Positions 47,492-58,408 of a stretch of 64,000 bases of DNA are shown one piece after another. The number at the start of each line of letters is the position of its first letter. Position 1 is the stretch's first letter. Below the pieces are notes generated by a model. That model did no database searches and had not been told where the DNA came from. It saw nothing but the letters and a program-made list of their open reading frames with translations. This DNA is from Aphelenchoides besseyi. Taxonomy: Eukaryota; Nematoda; Chromadorea; Rhabditida; Aphelenchoididae. The stretch covers positions 8,370,001-8,434,000 of the forward strand of contig JAMPIQ010000003.1 of NCBI GenBank assembly GCA_024699855.1, read 5' to 3'. The translations under genes were made by a program, and so were the position numbers.

Positions 47492-48323
47492 CGCAAAATT
47501 CGAGTTCTTAACCAATTTTGATGCGGTTTTTGTAATTGATAGGAAATTTATGGAAAGTTTGTTTCCTTTCAAAAGATTTTCAGAATCTCATTCAGAATCA
47601 TGAAAAATCTTCATTTTGCTGAAGTGTTCGGTTTTGAGCGAAAAAACCGCGTGCAAATGCTCTGCGTGTGGTTCATTTCACTGCGCTTAACAAAAATGTC
47701 TTGGTCACCAGGTGAGAAAGCGTTGCGCGTGATCGAGTACGGCAAGTCAAACAGTCCGATTTTCGTTCAACGTGCCTTCCGTTGACACTTCAATCTTCCT
47801 CCATGTGCTCCCGTTCCGAATGCTTCGAATTTCTGGATTTGTTTCGACAACTTTTTGCAACGGGCGGATGTCCACAAGAGACGTGGAGCTAAGGAAAGGT
47901 TGGGAATTGTGTCTGATTTTCAATTCGTTTTTGTTAAGAACAGCCAGAACTCTGGAACTGAATTCGCGGATCTTCGCCAAGAAATCATCGACCATTCGAT
48001 CGAAGAGTACGCCCACCGACTCCAAAAAGACGAAAGATCTGTTGTGATTTGAACGATAAACACTTGAAAAACAGTCAAAGATCTTTTCTGAAAAGTGGAG
48101 AGAAAGATCACACGCAGAGCATTTGCACGCGGTTTTCCGCTCAAAACCGAACACTTCAGCAAAATGAAGATTTTTCATGATTCTGAATGAGATTCTGAAA
48201 ATCTTTTGAAAGGAAACAAACTTTCCATAAATTTCCTATCAATTACAAAAAACCGCATTAAAATTGGTTAAAACTCGAATTATGCGGCGCGTTTCAATCA
48301 AGAGTTTCAGCCGGAACACCCCG
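47492..48323 (+). mobile_element. Mariner-like element 2, related to element 1, opposite orientation
   Basis: Inverted repeats of about 200 bp can be followed. The right end CTGAAACTCTTG... (minus reading) reaches GGGGTGTTCCGGCTGA at 48323 next to TA. The left end is degraded outside about 47492. The plus strand encodes MSWSPGEKALRVIEYGKSNS, then VQRAFR and an in-frame stop, NFLQRADVHKRRGAKE, and then the C-terminal EIIDHSIEEYAHRLQKDE. As in element 1 the DDE core is deleted. Non-autonomous relic. Confidence 0.82.
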
Positions 48324-48666
48324 TAGTTCAACTGTGCGAATTGACAGTTTTTGTGTGTTAAAGACTTTGTACACGAGGCCAAAGAACGAACTGAGAAGTC
48401 AGCAGACAAAACTGAAGTTGGTTTCAATCTGCTGAATTACAGCTTTTTGTGAACAGATGTTTAACTAATTTTTATGTCTAATAAACTTTTGAGCATAACG
48501 AATGTCAACAATTTGAAATATACTTGTACGTTAACTTGAATTTGACATGAAACTGTTGATAGAAAAAGTCATTAAAACATTAAACTCGAACGTGGATCCA
48601 ATTGAGCAATTGTAGAGGGTGCATTCAAAGTGGAGATATGTCCAACAGCTGACGATGATTCCAATT

Positions 48667-49822
48667 TCAGGATGTTGCGGATCGGTGTAAGCCACGGTAA
48701 TACAAATTTTTCGTAAACGAACATCCGATACGGGCCTCAAATTGACAGCAGTAAAAAAGAGATTGACATTTGAACCAACCGACAAACCAAATACAAAAAC
48801 TGGCATTCGTAAAGCCATAAAAAGTGATTGCTAAATAACCGATTTCCACTGCAAATGTGGTAGGAATGTATCCACCGGCTATGACGAGCAGCAGATCAAG
48901 TGTTACAGGTAGAATGATAAGGACAACGGGAGTTAAAAGCTAGAATTATTATATTGAAATATAAGCTTTGGGTACCTGAGCTGTCAAAAGAAACAAAAAT
49001 TGAAAGTGTAGTTTCCGAGTTGCTGCACTGAATTTGATTTTATGTTCACGAAGAATCTTCAGAATTAGATAAATGAATGTAAAGCAAAGAGTTTCTGAGA
49101 TCCCAAACAATGCCACAAGCGTCACGACGAATAGTCTAGATTTTGTTGCAGTCAAATCCATGCAAATGATAACTTCATTGGGAATCAATGGAACGGTGAT
49201 TGGTTTTTGTGTGGCCAAATAGGCGGGAAGTTCCTTGAACAGAGTGTTGAGCAGTGATCTTAGACACGAAACTTACTGCCTCTGGTATGAAACAAAGATA
49301 AAATGCTACGGCTAATGAAATTGAGATTGTTTGATAGAAAATCGTCCATGGAATTTTAAAATACTTTGAGACAAAAAAGTTGTGAACCCGACGATCTGGA
49401 TAAATGATCGCCCATCTGAAACAAAGATACCGACAATTGTGACGAATCAAACCTGTACATCAGTGCCAAGTCTTGTGCACAAATAACCGTTGAACCGCCA
49501 TAAACTGCACTAGCGGCCATGATTCTGGAGAACTCGATACCACCGTAAAGTGCCAAACCTCGTACCGACGATGCGAAAATCGGCGTCGTAGGAAACGGTT
49601 GGAAAATTATTCTGGAACTAACTTTTACTCTTTAAACATCAGAACATACCCCAATATAATGGTGAAAAGCATGTCCCATGAAGTAAAATTGTTCAAATAG
49701 TACCGATAATCTTTCATATTTGACGGAGTTTTGTTCTGCACCATCCAAATGACAAAGCATTGAAGTGCGACCGTAATCAACGTGACTATCAAGAGAAGTT
49801 GTTCGTAGATTGTATAGTTCAT
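48667..49822 (-). CDS. Nematode chemoreceptor-type GPCR (Srh/Sri/Str superfamily)
   Basis: Five or six exons from ATG 49822. TM1 is LLLIVTLITVALQCFVIWMV, followed by the loop TPSNMKDYRYYLNN and TM2. The middle has ALMYRWAIIYPDRRVHNFF. TM5 is followed by SAATRKLHFQFLFLLTAQ, a signature pre-TM6 motif, then LLTPVVLIILPVTL. TM7 reads IGYLAITFYGFTNA. The last exon is unclear: the frame to 48667 and another to 48531 (NLRPVSDVRLRK) are both possible, so the C-terminus may be altered. Sensory receptor by family; ligand unknown. Confidence 0.7.
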
Positions 49823-50573
49823 TATCGCTTAGGAAGAATCTAACCAAAAGATCACTATAATATACGACATTTCTTCGAAGGATTGTGAAATCTGGAAATC
49901 AATTCCCATCTCTTTTTTCGAAAAGTCATTGACGCACAAGCCAAAGGTCAACTTGAAATAGTGCACCTGCTTAGCTCCTCTTTACATGCACTTTCATGGT
50001 CGTAATTAACGTCTAATTACGCTCATTAATGATTGAAATTGTTGAATGCAAGAATTCAAATCAAGAAGTCAATCAATGTGATACCAAACAAATTCATTAA
50101 ACTACATGGCTATATTTATAGATTTCTATCACAATTTCTTTTTCAACTGGCATTCAACCACTACGAACAGACTTTTTGATTACTAGACAACAACTTTTTC
50201 TTATAATACAAGTTTACTTCTTCAAAATTTACAACATCAAATTGTAGCTCGTCCATAAACGATCCATTTCTTTTCAATCGTCGCAATTCCACCATTATTT
50301 GTGCCATTCGTCCACGTGTTGACTGTCACTTCTCACAATTACGTGGTAGTAAATCAGACTCGTGAAGAGTGGATCAATGGAAAATTCTGTTGGACAAAAC
50401 GAGCCCAATTGATTCCAATGGTGAAGATCAAAAACAGTAAAAAATCAGGAAGAGCACTGTGGGAATAAAGTTCAACACTAATTCGTTTATAGCGGCCATT
50501 TGAGCAATTCTAGTTCTCTACAACGACGCTATGAGTATGTTTCATTTGAATAATTTAACTTTTTGAAGGTTTT
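49823..50573. other. Intergenic
   Basis: AT-rich spacer between two minus-strand membrane-protein genes. No coding exon or repeat seen. Confidence 0.4.
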
Positions 50574-51267
50574 TTAACCATCGAACATTTCGTTGATTCT
50601 TCGATAAAGTTTACGACGTAAAACTTCTGACAACAAAGCATTCAACAGACATAATATCATCTTGGATGTGGTGATTGAAATTGTCAACAATTGAGTCAAT
50701 ACACAGCGAAATGTCGAACACTCTGTAGATAAGAAGCATGGAAACACGATTGAATTTGTAACTTACCTGATCGTTCGGAAATTGAATCTTTCAATAGGAA
50801 AACAGCCGATATGATGTAGACGATACTCAAAATAGCTACAAATGTTGTGATGTACGCAAATTGGATTCTTTGCGTTTTAAGACAAATTGGGAAACTGACC
50901 AGATAAATTTGCTCCAATAGCAATCCGGCGACCGTGATCGAAACTGCCGTAGATATAGCATACAACAAGGTTTTGTCCATAGGATTATTGAAGTAGAAAA
51001 CGTATTCTCTGAATAATTTTCTTGTCAAACTCATAATCGTTTCTTCTTACTATCGTTTCCAATTCCAATCATAAACGTGGCAAAGATGGCGTCGACGATT
51101 GTTCCAACAGCCTAGAAAAGACATTGATCATTAGATTGGTTGACATATGAGATCTATTTGTGTAGATACGACAGCAAGAAGAACGAAAAACATGTTAGTG
51201 GTACAGCTAGTGACTAACGAAAGACAAATTCGATGTAAGCGATAGAGCTCATTGTTTCGGGAATCAT
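50574..51267 (-). CDS. Multi-pass membrane protein, probably a receptor, model incomplete
   Basis: Strong exons at the 3' side: LLYAISTAVSITVAGLLLEQ, FAYITTFVAILSIVYIISAV, then, after a GTAAGT...CTACAG intron, FRCVLTQLLTISITTSKMIL and a basic tail LRRKLYRRINEMFDG to TAA (complement of 50574-50576). Upstream pieces with family-like hydrophobicity (ELYRLHRICLSLVTS; GTIVDAIFATFMIGIG) do not all join in phase, so the 5' part is uncertain or damaged. ATG 51267 is only a candidate. The helix layout and basic tail suggest a seven-helix nematode receptor. Confidence 0.45.
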
Positions 51268-51798
51268 GTCAATGAGATCCTGGTTGTTTTTAATGGGAAA
51301 TGTTGTCGCCAAAATGTCCGTGAGTTTACAAATGACATTTAAAATTGGAAACCAATTGAATCTTACGAACATCAGAGGCCAAAATAACGGCAGCTGATAA
51401 TGTTACCGTCTCTCATTTCTCCACAAACACCTGTAGTCTGGTATGAATTCTGACAACTTAAAGTGTAATGAGTGATTTTTATTGATACCAAATTTTGATT
51501 CCAACAAACCGACAATCATAATCATCAACTATCACTTCATTCAAGCGTACGAATAAATCTTGCAAAGACATTCGATGGTTGTTCATTCAACTTGCAACGT
51601 TCGTTTGTTGTTCGTAGAACAATTTGTTTTTCTCATGAAGTAATTCACCGTTAAGTCCTAAGTTTGCTACTCGATAAGCTGCTTTTAGAGTTTTTATTCT
51701 GTTAAATGTCTGTTGTTAATCAAATTTTATAACAGAAATGTGTAACGAGGAAGCAAAATATACGACGATAAAAGAAGCAATGCGAATTACGAGATCAA
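51268..51798. other. Intergenic
   Basis: May hold undetected 5' exons of the previous gene; nothing supported. Confidence 0.3.
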
Positions 51799-52928
51799 TC
51801 AAATTGGTGGAAGTCTACCACGTGGTGGAACCGTTTGACCACTTGTGAGTTCGCTGGATGCCGGTTGAACCGTGGTAATCAAATTTAAAGGTATCAAGTT
51901 CATAACACTGTTACGAAAACTTGGTATAACCATTAACACAACCAGTGGATTCAATAGTGGAGTAATTCCGATCGTAAGTCTAATGAAGATAGGAATGTAG
52001 TCAAAGGATAAATTAATTAAAGGTAGAAAATCCGCGAGACCAACGGGAAATATAACTGATACGATGGGTATTATGGCCTTAAATCGAAGAATACATTCTT
52101 AATGTTGTTCATTGTCTTACCTACCTGTACATATAAAATTTTTGAAACCCGTTTTTGACTAAAAGCTTTCAGTTATACGCGAAAGTAATCTGCGAATTAC
52201 CTGCGGATCGTCGATTCCAGAAGAATGCCTTTGTCTTCGGAGAGCTTACGTTGAATACGCCATCCACAGTAGAAGATGATTCCATAGGCCGTAGTAATAA
52301 TAAACTGAGAGTCGATTAGTTGGATGATCATTTTGAGTTTGTGCTGAAAACAAACAAATAAAAATATAGTCTTCGATCTTACCGTATCTCCTGCAATATA
52401 CGGCGGTACAGTAGAGTTGTGGAAGAACGGATTCTTTTCAAGCTCACGAATTGTTGCCGGATTGTTGTGTTCATCGCACACGTTTCCGATGTTGGTACAA
52501 TGAGCAGTAGTCCAACAAAAGAAGACAAATTCAAACATAAAAACATGGATTATGGAGAACCGATTGCGTAGGCAGATAATATTCAGTCGATTGACGAACT
52601 GAGTCACAACGTTGATTATCATGGCATACAAAACCAAACAATAAACACTGGTCGCAATAACCACAAACCTATGAGTAGCTGGAAGGAAAGGAGATTCCAA
52701 GACGAATATCATCTTTGTTTCGTGATCCACAATAACAATTTGGCATACAGCCGATGATATAGTGAACAACAGATCAATCACACAACCACAAACTAATAAG
52801 CACTTGTATTCCTTCATCGACTTGGAGATCTTGTAAAGACATAGATACAACAGTATTCCATTTAGTGAGATGGAGATCGATGCAACCCCGTATTCGAATA
52901 CTTGACTGCAGTAACGCCAATTGATCAT
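51799..52928 (-). CDS. Nematode chemoreceptor-type GPCR (Srd-like)
   Basis: Four or five exons from ATG 52928 (the frame extends upstream to a GTG at 53030 but has no earlier ATG). TM1 is VASISISLNGILLYLCLYKI, followed by SKSMKEYKCLLVC and TM2, the Srd/Str pattern. The extracellular loop carries CDEHNNPATIRELEKNPFFH. Later exons give TAYGIIFYCGWRI, a 37-nt exon QKRVSKILYVQ, then AIIPIVSVIFPVGLADFLPL and TM7 ITPLLNPLVVLMVIPSFRN. The tail is Pro/Arg-rich and ends at TGA (complement of 51799-51801). About 330 residues, intact. Confidence 0.78.
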
Positions 52929-52960
52929 CGTGTTAGAAAATCGGACAAATTCAACATTAA

Positions 52961-53094
52961 TGAGCTCTATAAAGTCTTCAATGGTGCCCCATCGCCGACG
53001 CACAAAACCACGAAGTTCCGTTGAAATCACCTGCCACTCAATTTATATTTATTCAAGTTAATTGAATTTTTGATGGGTACTAAGAACAGTTGAT
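52961..53094. repeat. Receptor 5' flank, duplicated at 58107-58239
   Basis: About 134 bp upstream of the Srd-like gene are repeated in the same orientation with roughly 85-90% identity 5.1 kb away. Shared core example: CGCACAAAACCACGAA, then CTCAATTTATATTTATTCAA. Confidence 0.85.
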
Positions 53095-53519
53095 TAAACG
53101 TCGTTGGGTTTATTGGAAAGCATTTCAATTTTCTCAAAATTTCACCTGTTTAAGTTCGAAGCCACAAATGAAAAACTATTAAAAACCTTTAAGTTACTGA
53201 TTACTAAAGAATGGTTAATTTCAATGTTTATGATTTCAACTGCTTACGACACAAATTACGCTCATTATAAATTGAAACGTAAATACATTATTTGTAAAAA
53301 TTAGGATAAGTCGCACAACTATAAACCAATCGAATTTCTTGTTTTCTACATTCCATGGTCAAATAAAGCCGAAAATAAGTTCCACAATAAGTTTGTTTTG
53401 TAATTTCACAAGAAAAGAGAGATCATAATACAAGATAGAAACAAAAATTTATTCGTTTCAATCATCAAATCAACAATAATGTGAACAAAAAAGATGGTTA
53501 ATTAATGTGATTATGCAAA
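53095..53519. other. Intergenic, very AT-rich
   Basis: A 66-codon plus-strand frame (53104-53304) is probably chance. Nothing else seen. Confidence 0.35.
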
Positions 53520-54161
53520 CACTTCGACCGCGCTTTCCATGCCCTTACGCCATCGATCAGCCTGTCTTGAAATTAGTCGTTTATAGCCCCAAGGCCTCCA
53601 GAATGTGCTTCTAGATGTCCAGCGATTGTCCGTTCGTCTTGCAACATGACCAGCCCATCTAAACTTACGTTAAAGTCCATCTTTCACAGCGTCTTTGAAT
53701 TGTGTTTTTGCTCGGATTTCCACACTTTGAACAGTAGTTTAGGGTGGACGTCCGCTTTCAGCTTTACGTACAACTGTCCTTCCTATTTGATAGTTCTTCA
53801 ATAGTCGGCCCACAGTTGATTTTGAAATGCTCAATCAATTGGAAATGTCTCGGATGCTCTCGGACAACCGAATTACGTCTTGCCGCTGTTCATTTGTAGT
53901 GTGTCGAACCATCTAAAAAAGGTACAACATTAGTAGCAATGATGAAACAATAGAAATGTAATTTACCTTCAAAACAAGCGAAGACAATAAGAAAATCGTT
54001 GAAAAAAAGATGAATTCCTGTTGAAGTTGCAAATACTTTTGTCAATTCGTTGTCAGAAATCTACGCCCTTTCCAATGGTATAAACAGATTTTCAATTTAT
54101 AGACAAAAACGCGCGAAATGCGCAATTTTCTTTCTGTCCCGTTTTTTTGACCGCTACTGTA
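53520..54161 (-). mobile_element. Composite relic: Tc1-like 5' end next to a non-LTR RT C-terminus
   Basis: At 54120-54161 a Tc-type inverted repeat is seen (minus: CAGTAGCGGTCAAAAAAACG next to TA). About 245 nt inside it the minus strand encodes an HTH typical of Tc1 transposases (EQRQDVIRLSESIRDISN, stop, LSISKSTVGRLLKNYQIG). The following segment (about 53660-53520) instead reads FRWAGHVARRTDNRWTSRST and FWRPWGYKRLISRQADRW, the C-terminal tail of RTE/craniofacial-development-protein-like non-LTR polyproteins. Both parts contain stops. Confidence 0.65.
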
Positions 54162-55229
54162 GAACGAAACAACTTAGAAAAAAATTAAAAGAGGACGAGA
54201 TAATAGAACAAAACAACAGACTGAAGGTCGACTGGAACGGTCGGAGGTGTAAACGATCTAAAGAAAAGGGAAGCAACGCCTTGCCAGACGTTCGCGTTCA
54301 GACGTGACAAAGTCCCGCGAGTAAAGACAGTGATGTTGAGAGTCTTGTGATTGTCGTAAACAATGAACTAAAAGTGGAAATTGTTTTGCCCGACGATACA
54401 ATGGTTTATTTAGACAAATATAATCAAGCAAAGTTTACAAGGAAAAAGGTCAGCCCGGCGTTGAGGTCTTTTCTCAACGCCAAGCTGGCAGGACCACACG
54501 AACAACGTCGTTAAGACTCAACAGAAGTCATTACTTAATTGAACAAAACTTAAATTTCTCACCCTCATAACTAAACCAAAACACAATAAAATACTTCCCG
54601 CCATCAAAAATATCTAAAAAACAACTTCCCTACCAACTTTTTTTCCAGATTTCGAATAAAAAATAAAATTCCGAACTCATCCTTTGATAATAAAACAACA
54701 TATACATAACATAGTTTCCGCCACTTTCAAGCCTAACAAAGAATTAGGGGCAATTGTGTGATAGGTTGGAATTCTTATAATAATCAAAAAAAAACATCAA
54801 ACAACAAACTTGATAGCTTTCAACAATTTGGAACAATTCTCTTCTATAGTATTGGAGTCTTCCGGATTTTCGACAGGGTCTGATTTCTTCAGAACGTCGT
54901 TCAAACTCAGAATGTCTGTAGCTATTTTCGATGCAAACGGTGCATCAAAATCAAAGAACCTAATCAATTTGTTGATTAGACCTGAAATTAAGCAACTTTA
55001 CACGATTAGGAATCTATTCACTAGCTTTGAGTTCGACAGAATCTCCAAAAAAAAACTTACTTCTATGTAGTGGAGCGTATAGAGCAAGTTAAAAACCTAA
55101 AACACAATAAGATAACTTGTAAAAGTATGCAGTTAGCAAAAACTCAACTCACCTACGGCACCCGTAATTCGACAAAAGCTTGCATGTCCAGCGCTTTGGA
55201 CAGGCCTTTCTTTGTTCGTTGGCTGTACC
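54162..55229. other. Intergenic, AT-rich
   Basis: Contains one perfect hairpin at 54457-54481 and scattered short frames (e.g. a basic plus-strand frame to 54307). No gene supported. Confidence 0.35.
54457..54481. other. Perfect 9-bp hairpin
   Basis: GGCGTTGAG, loop GTCTTTT, CTCAACGCC. GC-rich stem in an AT-rich region. It could be a structured 3' end or small RNA hairpin; no partner gene is recognised. Confidence 0.4.
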
Positions 55230-55990
55230 TTCAAATTTTAAGTGTTTAAAAATGATTTTTTGACCTACCATGATTGATCCACCACCAAAATTTCGACCAG
55301 AATACTCAATTTTTGTCTTTCGTAGATTATGCCAAACATTTGCGATTCCGCTGCCACAAAAATCGAAAAGACGACAACAATCGTGAGGTCACCAACACGG
55401 AACTTTATTTGATCACTTAATGGTCACTGTTTATCCGTTGATTTTGGAAATAAATTGAATTGAATAGATTATGCCAATAAGAATTGAATCCGTCCGGTCC
55501 GTCAAGACAAAATTTCTTTTCGTCAGAAAACACGACCTAAAATCCAGATTTTTGTTAAAAAGAAAAACGTCGCCCATACCGTTGTCCAGTCTCGAGCCAT
55601 GTTGTTCTTGGCAAATTCAAGACGCACAGATATGTGGGTTTCTTTTAGTCTGGGTGCTTTCGCTATTTTCGCTCGGACCAAATTGTTGTTGCGATGAATT
55701 GCTCGACGAATTGTGTCTTTCGAAACATCAAGTTCCAGTTCAGCCTTGATTTCGGCAATCAAAGAGGTTGTATTAGATGTTCTTTGCCAGATTCGACGTT
55801 CCGCTTGTTTTGTCAACAATTTGGGACGACCGGTGCTCTTCTTTGATCCATGATTTCGATATTCCGTCAAGTAGCCAACAACGGCCGATTTTGGGCGGCT
55901 CACTTCCGTTGCGATCTGTCCACACGACATTTCCGTCTTTCGATAGGCATCAATTTGTACCTTCTCAGAGGCAAAAAAGAAGCAAAGCAC
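55230..55990 (-). mobile_element. Tc3-like transposase relic, frameshifted and interrupted
   Basis: Minus strand: IDAYRKTEMSCGQIATEVSR, KKSTGRPKLLTKQAERRIW and KDTIRRAIHRNNNLVRAKIA match the paired HTH of Tc3-type transposases. LRLEFAKNNMARDW-type sequence follows. After a frameshift the first catalytic block FSDEKKFCLDGPDGFNSYWH appears. The frame is then broken by a roughly 129-bp insertion, after which NLRKTKIEYSGRNFGGGSIM continues. Downstream catalytic residues are lost. Inactive. Confidence 0.75.
55323..55477. repeat. Short insertion with 13-bp target duplication inside the Tc3 relic
   Basis: TAGATTATGCCAA occurs at 55323-55335 and again at 55465-55477. The 129 bp between are absent from the transposase homology, which resumes exactly across the duplicated bases. 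The insert is AT-rich without visible coding or terminal repeats. Confidence 0.75.
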
Positions 55991-56589
55991 TCGGCATTGT
56001 AGAAAAAATTGCGAAAAAGTATCGGAAACAAAAAATTTGCCGATAGAAACAAATCGGTCGCATACTTTTGCGCCAACAAATTTTGTACAGGATCGATTTT
56101 CTCACTCAGTCGTTGGATTTTCATCGGGGTTTTGACTAATAATATCAGCATTTTGTCTGCTGTTTATAATTCTATAACTTTTATACCTATCAGAATTGAA
56201 TTTATGTCGAAATCGCCAAAATCGACACAGGTCACAAACTTTTGCTGCCAGTGTACTTTTGACCGATGTACGGATGGTCAATGATGGGCATAAAATTGAA
56301 CGCAATAAGAGATTCCGAAATCACATAATCGTCTGCACTCGATTCAGCAATATGCACGACAAACTTTTTATTGTTTTGATCAGAAAGCTCTAGACTCTTT
56401 TCCGGTGGAAGAACAACATATTTGGAAATGACGGAAAGTTACGGCATGATGCTAAAAACATGAAAATTGAAAGGAAGAACATCCAAATTTACCTTCGCTA
56501 TAACTATTTTACAGTTGCAACAACCGCCTTTTCCGCTGGAGTTGAAACTTCTTGCACTGATCGGACCATCGTTTGACGCTTCCGAAATT
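55991..56589. other. Transposon flank and intergenic sequence
   Basis: No gene supported. It may contain the outer part of the Tc3 relic and the lost 3' end of mariner-like element 3. Confidence 0.3.
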
Positions 56590-57688
56590 GTTGACAGAGA
56601 TTAATACGATAAGCGGTTAGTCAAACGTGCTTTCGGTGTTAATTGGTGTGTGTGTATTCGAAAGAATGTTGATTGCTTTACCGAATCGACATCGAAAAAT
56701 CACCTGAAATTTAACAAAATTATTAAAAAACGATAAACAATTCTAAGCAACTCATGAAAGGTGATATCGGGCACGCCATTCTTCAAGTTATCACCGGTGT
56801 ATTTGAGAAGTGTTTTTAACACCTTATCGCTGAATGAAATAGAAGAAAATGCGGACATAAATGCATCTTTTCGATCACTCCAGTATCGAAAATTTTGATT
56901 GTTCACTTGGCTATGCATTTTAAAGTGAGCTTTATCGTTGAATATGAGATTTTTCAAGAAGTCTTCGTTTTTGTCGATAAGTTCAAGGCAATGAATCGCA
57001 TGCTCTATATGAATTTAAGGAGTTTCGGACGGAATTTCGTGCAGAAGACGCATTTTGTACGGATGGAATTTTTGAGCCTGGAAAAAGAAGAATGAAAAAA
57101 GAAAACTGGGGTAGCTGTAGGATTCTGTGTATCGCACTCTTTAAGGCGTTGTCGAAAAGATTTGCGATTTCACGAACTGATCGATTGAGGTCTTCTTGAA
57201 CAGCGCACAAAACATTTAAAATGATGTCGTTAAACCCTGATGAACAGAACAGCAATTTGAGAAACGTTTCATGGAACAAACCCTTTCACTTCTTTCTTTT
57301 TTCGCAACAAATGTCCACGTTCAAGCAATTGCTTCATCCACAGATTGAAGATGCTTTTTGGTGGCACAGCAGCATGACGAGTTAATCGGAAATGTTGCCG
57401 AAATCGTCATTGAACGCTAGTCGGACTTTTGGTTTGAGCGTAAACGATTGCGCAAGACGCTTTTTTTTGAGCCGACCACTCCATTTTAATGAAACAAAAA
57501 GAAAGGAAAAAGTGTTCATGTCGCTAAAATTAAATTTACGGCACCTCCAAAATAAAATTCAAAGTTCAATTGACATAAAACAAAATGGCATAAAATTTGC
57601 GATCGGGCACAAAAAGCGTATCAAAATCGGTTGGTTATGAAGAAAGTTATAAGTCTTTCAAATGTTCGAAATTCGCTGGGATATCCTG
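56590..57688 (-). mobile_element. Mariner-like element 3, decayed but with part of the catalytic domain
   Basis: The right end (minus: CAGGATATCCCAGCG next to TA 57689-57690) resembles the CAGGGTGTCCCAGC ends of element 1. The minus strand reads MEWSAQKKASCAIVYAQTKS, stop, FRQHFRLTRHAAVPP, IFNLWMKQLLERGH, then a second HTH (DLNRSVREIANLFDNALKSA). At 56957-56870 follows LIFNDKAHFKMHSQVNNQNF, the first-Asp block of the mariner DDE domain that elements 1 and 2 lack. Several stops; no left terminus identified. Confidence 0.7.
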
Positions 57689-57690
57689 TA

Positions 57691-58106
57691 TTTTTGAAGT
57701 CGAGCTGATTCATTTCGTTGATTAATTTCTTCTCGATAAAAGAATTCATTTTTCAGCAGATAGTTAAGTAAAATAAATTAATACTATACTCAATATTCCT
57801 CTAGAAATAAGCAACACAAAAGCATGCGAATAAATCTGTAGAAAGCGAAAACAAACTATGAAGACACATTGGAAAAATCGATTTTCACGTGTTGGTTGTG
57901 AGAAGCTTGTGATTCATTCGCTTTCAGGTCTATCAAGTTTCAAATTATTTCTACTGATTTCCAACTCTGCATCCAATCTCATACTCTTTATTCAAGAATT
58001 CTTCTGAAAATGTATATGTTATGGCCTTTTGAAGAATGTCACTTTTTATATCCCTAAATTTTTGGAGGAAGAGGATAGTGAGCCAGAACTAGTATATATA
58101 TACTAC
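57691..58106. other. Intergenic
   Basis: AT-rich; no gene or RNA supported. Ends at the duplicated receptor flank. Confidence 0.35.
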
Positions 58107-58239
58107 TGAGCTTTATGAAGTCTTCAATGGTGCTCCATCGTCGACGCACAAAACCACGAAATTCCGTTTAAATCACTTGCTACTCAATTTATATTTATTC
58201 AAGTTTATTGAATTTTTGATGAGAACTGAGAACATTTGA
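58107..58239. repeat. Second copy of the Srd-like receptor 5' flank
   Basis: Matches 52961-53094 in the same orientation but is followed by no receptor coding sequence. A fragment left by duplication or partial gene loss, 170 nt from another receptor's 3' end. Confidence 0.85.
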
Positions 58240-58408
58240 TTCGCACTCTTACATCTCATTTCGTAAAATGAAAAGATGTTCTGAAGATTAAACGACGACA
58301 AAGAGGGTTTTCTGATTAATGTTGATTGTTATCTTAGATGTTCAACTTCTACGGTTATCTTGCAAGCATTCAGTTTTCTACAAACTCATTTATATCATGT
58401 TTTTGTTT

